Part shown: in pieces, positions 63,753-64,000 of the stretch
How positions within the stretch are numbered: position 1 is the stretch's first letter
Layout: each line of letters opens with the position of its first letter
Assembly: GCA_019637155.1 (NCBI GenBank)
Contig: JAHBWE010000030.1
Location: 1-64,000, forward strand
Direction of reading: 5' to 3'
Origin: Labilithrix sp.
GTDB lineage: Bacteria; Myxococcota_A; Polyangia; Polyangiales; Polyangiaceae
DNA length: 64,000 nucleotides
Translations under genes and position numbers: made by a program
The notes under the pieces: model-generated
The model's database searches: none
What the model saw: the letters and a program-made list of their open reading frames with translations, nothing else
Told to the model about the DNA's origin: nothing

Positions 63753-64000
63753 ATGACCACAGATTCCCTCCGCATCCTCGGCGTTTCTGGCAGCCTGCGA
63801 AAGGCCTCGTTCAACACCGCGCTCCTCCGCGCCGCGATCGCGATCGCGGTGGAGGAGAAGCTGCCGATCTCCTTCGAGATCGCGACGATCGGCGACCTCC
63901 CGCTCTACGACGAGGACGTCCGCGCGGCGGGGCTCCCCGCGCCGGTGCAGCGCTTCCGCGATCGGATCGCGGCGGCCGACGCGATCCTCTTCGTGTCGCC
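63753..64000 (+). CDS. NADPH-dependent FMN reductase-like protein, cut by the window edge
   Basis: The ATG at 63753 starts MTTDSLRILGVSGSLRKASFNTALLRA, with the GSLRKxSxN phosphate-binding loop of the flavodoxin-like NADPH-dependent FMN reductase (ArsH/azoreductase-like) family. A LPLYDEDVRAAGLPAPV segment follows, also typical. The frame continues to the edge and about half the gene is missing. It is divergent from the LysR gene, which probably controls it. The substrate (quinone, azo dye or flavin) is unknown. Confidence 0.85.
   Translation, partial: MTTDSLRILGVSGSLRKASFNTALLRAAIAIAVEEKLPISFEIATIGDLPLYDEDVRAAGLPAPVQRFRDRIAAADAILFVS

Overview
The window reads as chromosomal DNA of a high-GC myxobacterium-like bacterium (Myxococcota, probably Polyangiales; the taxon is inferred). 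The reasons are strong G/C third-position bias, many exported lipoproteins and secreted proteases, MYXO-CTERM-like tails (a Cys-rich patch, one hydrophobic segment, then Arg residues) on two proteases, a PknB-type kinase, an NtrC-type two-component pair and an IHF-alpha with a long tail. Very long open frames antisense to real genes are by-products of the base composition. I see no rRNA, tRNA, CRISPR array, insertion sequence or prophage.

Layout. 0-6 kb (minus strand): a MerR regulator running off the left edge, ihfA, a membrane glycosyltransferase, a TPR/beta-barrel protein and a Ser/Thr kinase. 6-9 kb: DNA polymerase I. 9-14.3 kb: a Cys-rich lipoprotein, an SGNH hydrolase, and a tight minus-strand run of trypsin-like protease, ABC/AAA-type ATPase and an alpha/beta-hydrolase-like protein with a C-terminal haem-c motif. 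14.4-18.9 kb: two GT-C-like membrane proteins, a BON lipoprotein and a glycine-zipper protein. 18.9-24.6 kb: a TonB-like protein and an alpha-glucan cluster (malQ, a lipoprotein, glgX). 24.6-29 kb: two exported or unknown proteins, a matrixin-like metalloprotease and a DAACS symporter. 29-33 kb: a pseudoreceiver-Fis regulator divergent from a histidine kinase/NtrC pair. 33-36 kb: pabB-pabA-lipoprotein, then a small lipoprotein. 36-43 kb: tamA-tamB. 43-48 kb: an outer-membrane protein, a PabC-like class IV aminotransferase, a GT2/DUF2304 pair, lnt and a matrixin. 48-54 kb: a translationally coupled set of exported proteins including a giant HEFGH metalloprotease and a polymer-forming lipoprotein whose frame is cut by a TGA. 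54-57.6 kb: a GT-C protein and two tandem RlaP-like nucleotidyltransferases. 57.6-64 kb: a small exported protein, DUF2071, pcm, a crotonase, a sigma-70 factor, a Pro-rich tail-anchored protein, a LysR regulator and the start of a flavin reductase.

How it fits together. Much of the window builds or maintains the envelope: Lnt would finish acylating the roughly dozen predicted lipoproteins, TamA/TamB serve the outer membrane, and several glycosyltransferases probably make surface glycans. PabA, PabB and the PabC-like enzyme would together make p-aminobenzoate for folate.

The most novel item is a ~102-105 bp intergenic element present three times (14407-14508, 19735-19836, 32931-33035 on the minus strand). 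Its helices keep pairing by compensatory changes, and one loop is GNRA in all copies. This looks like a structured RNA or REP-like family. Next are the internal TGA at 53106-53108 inside a 9-bp coding repeat, and the haem-c/hydrolase fusion with its protease and ATPase neighbours.
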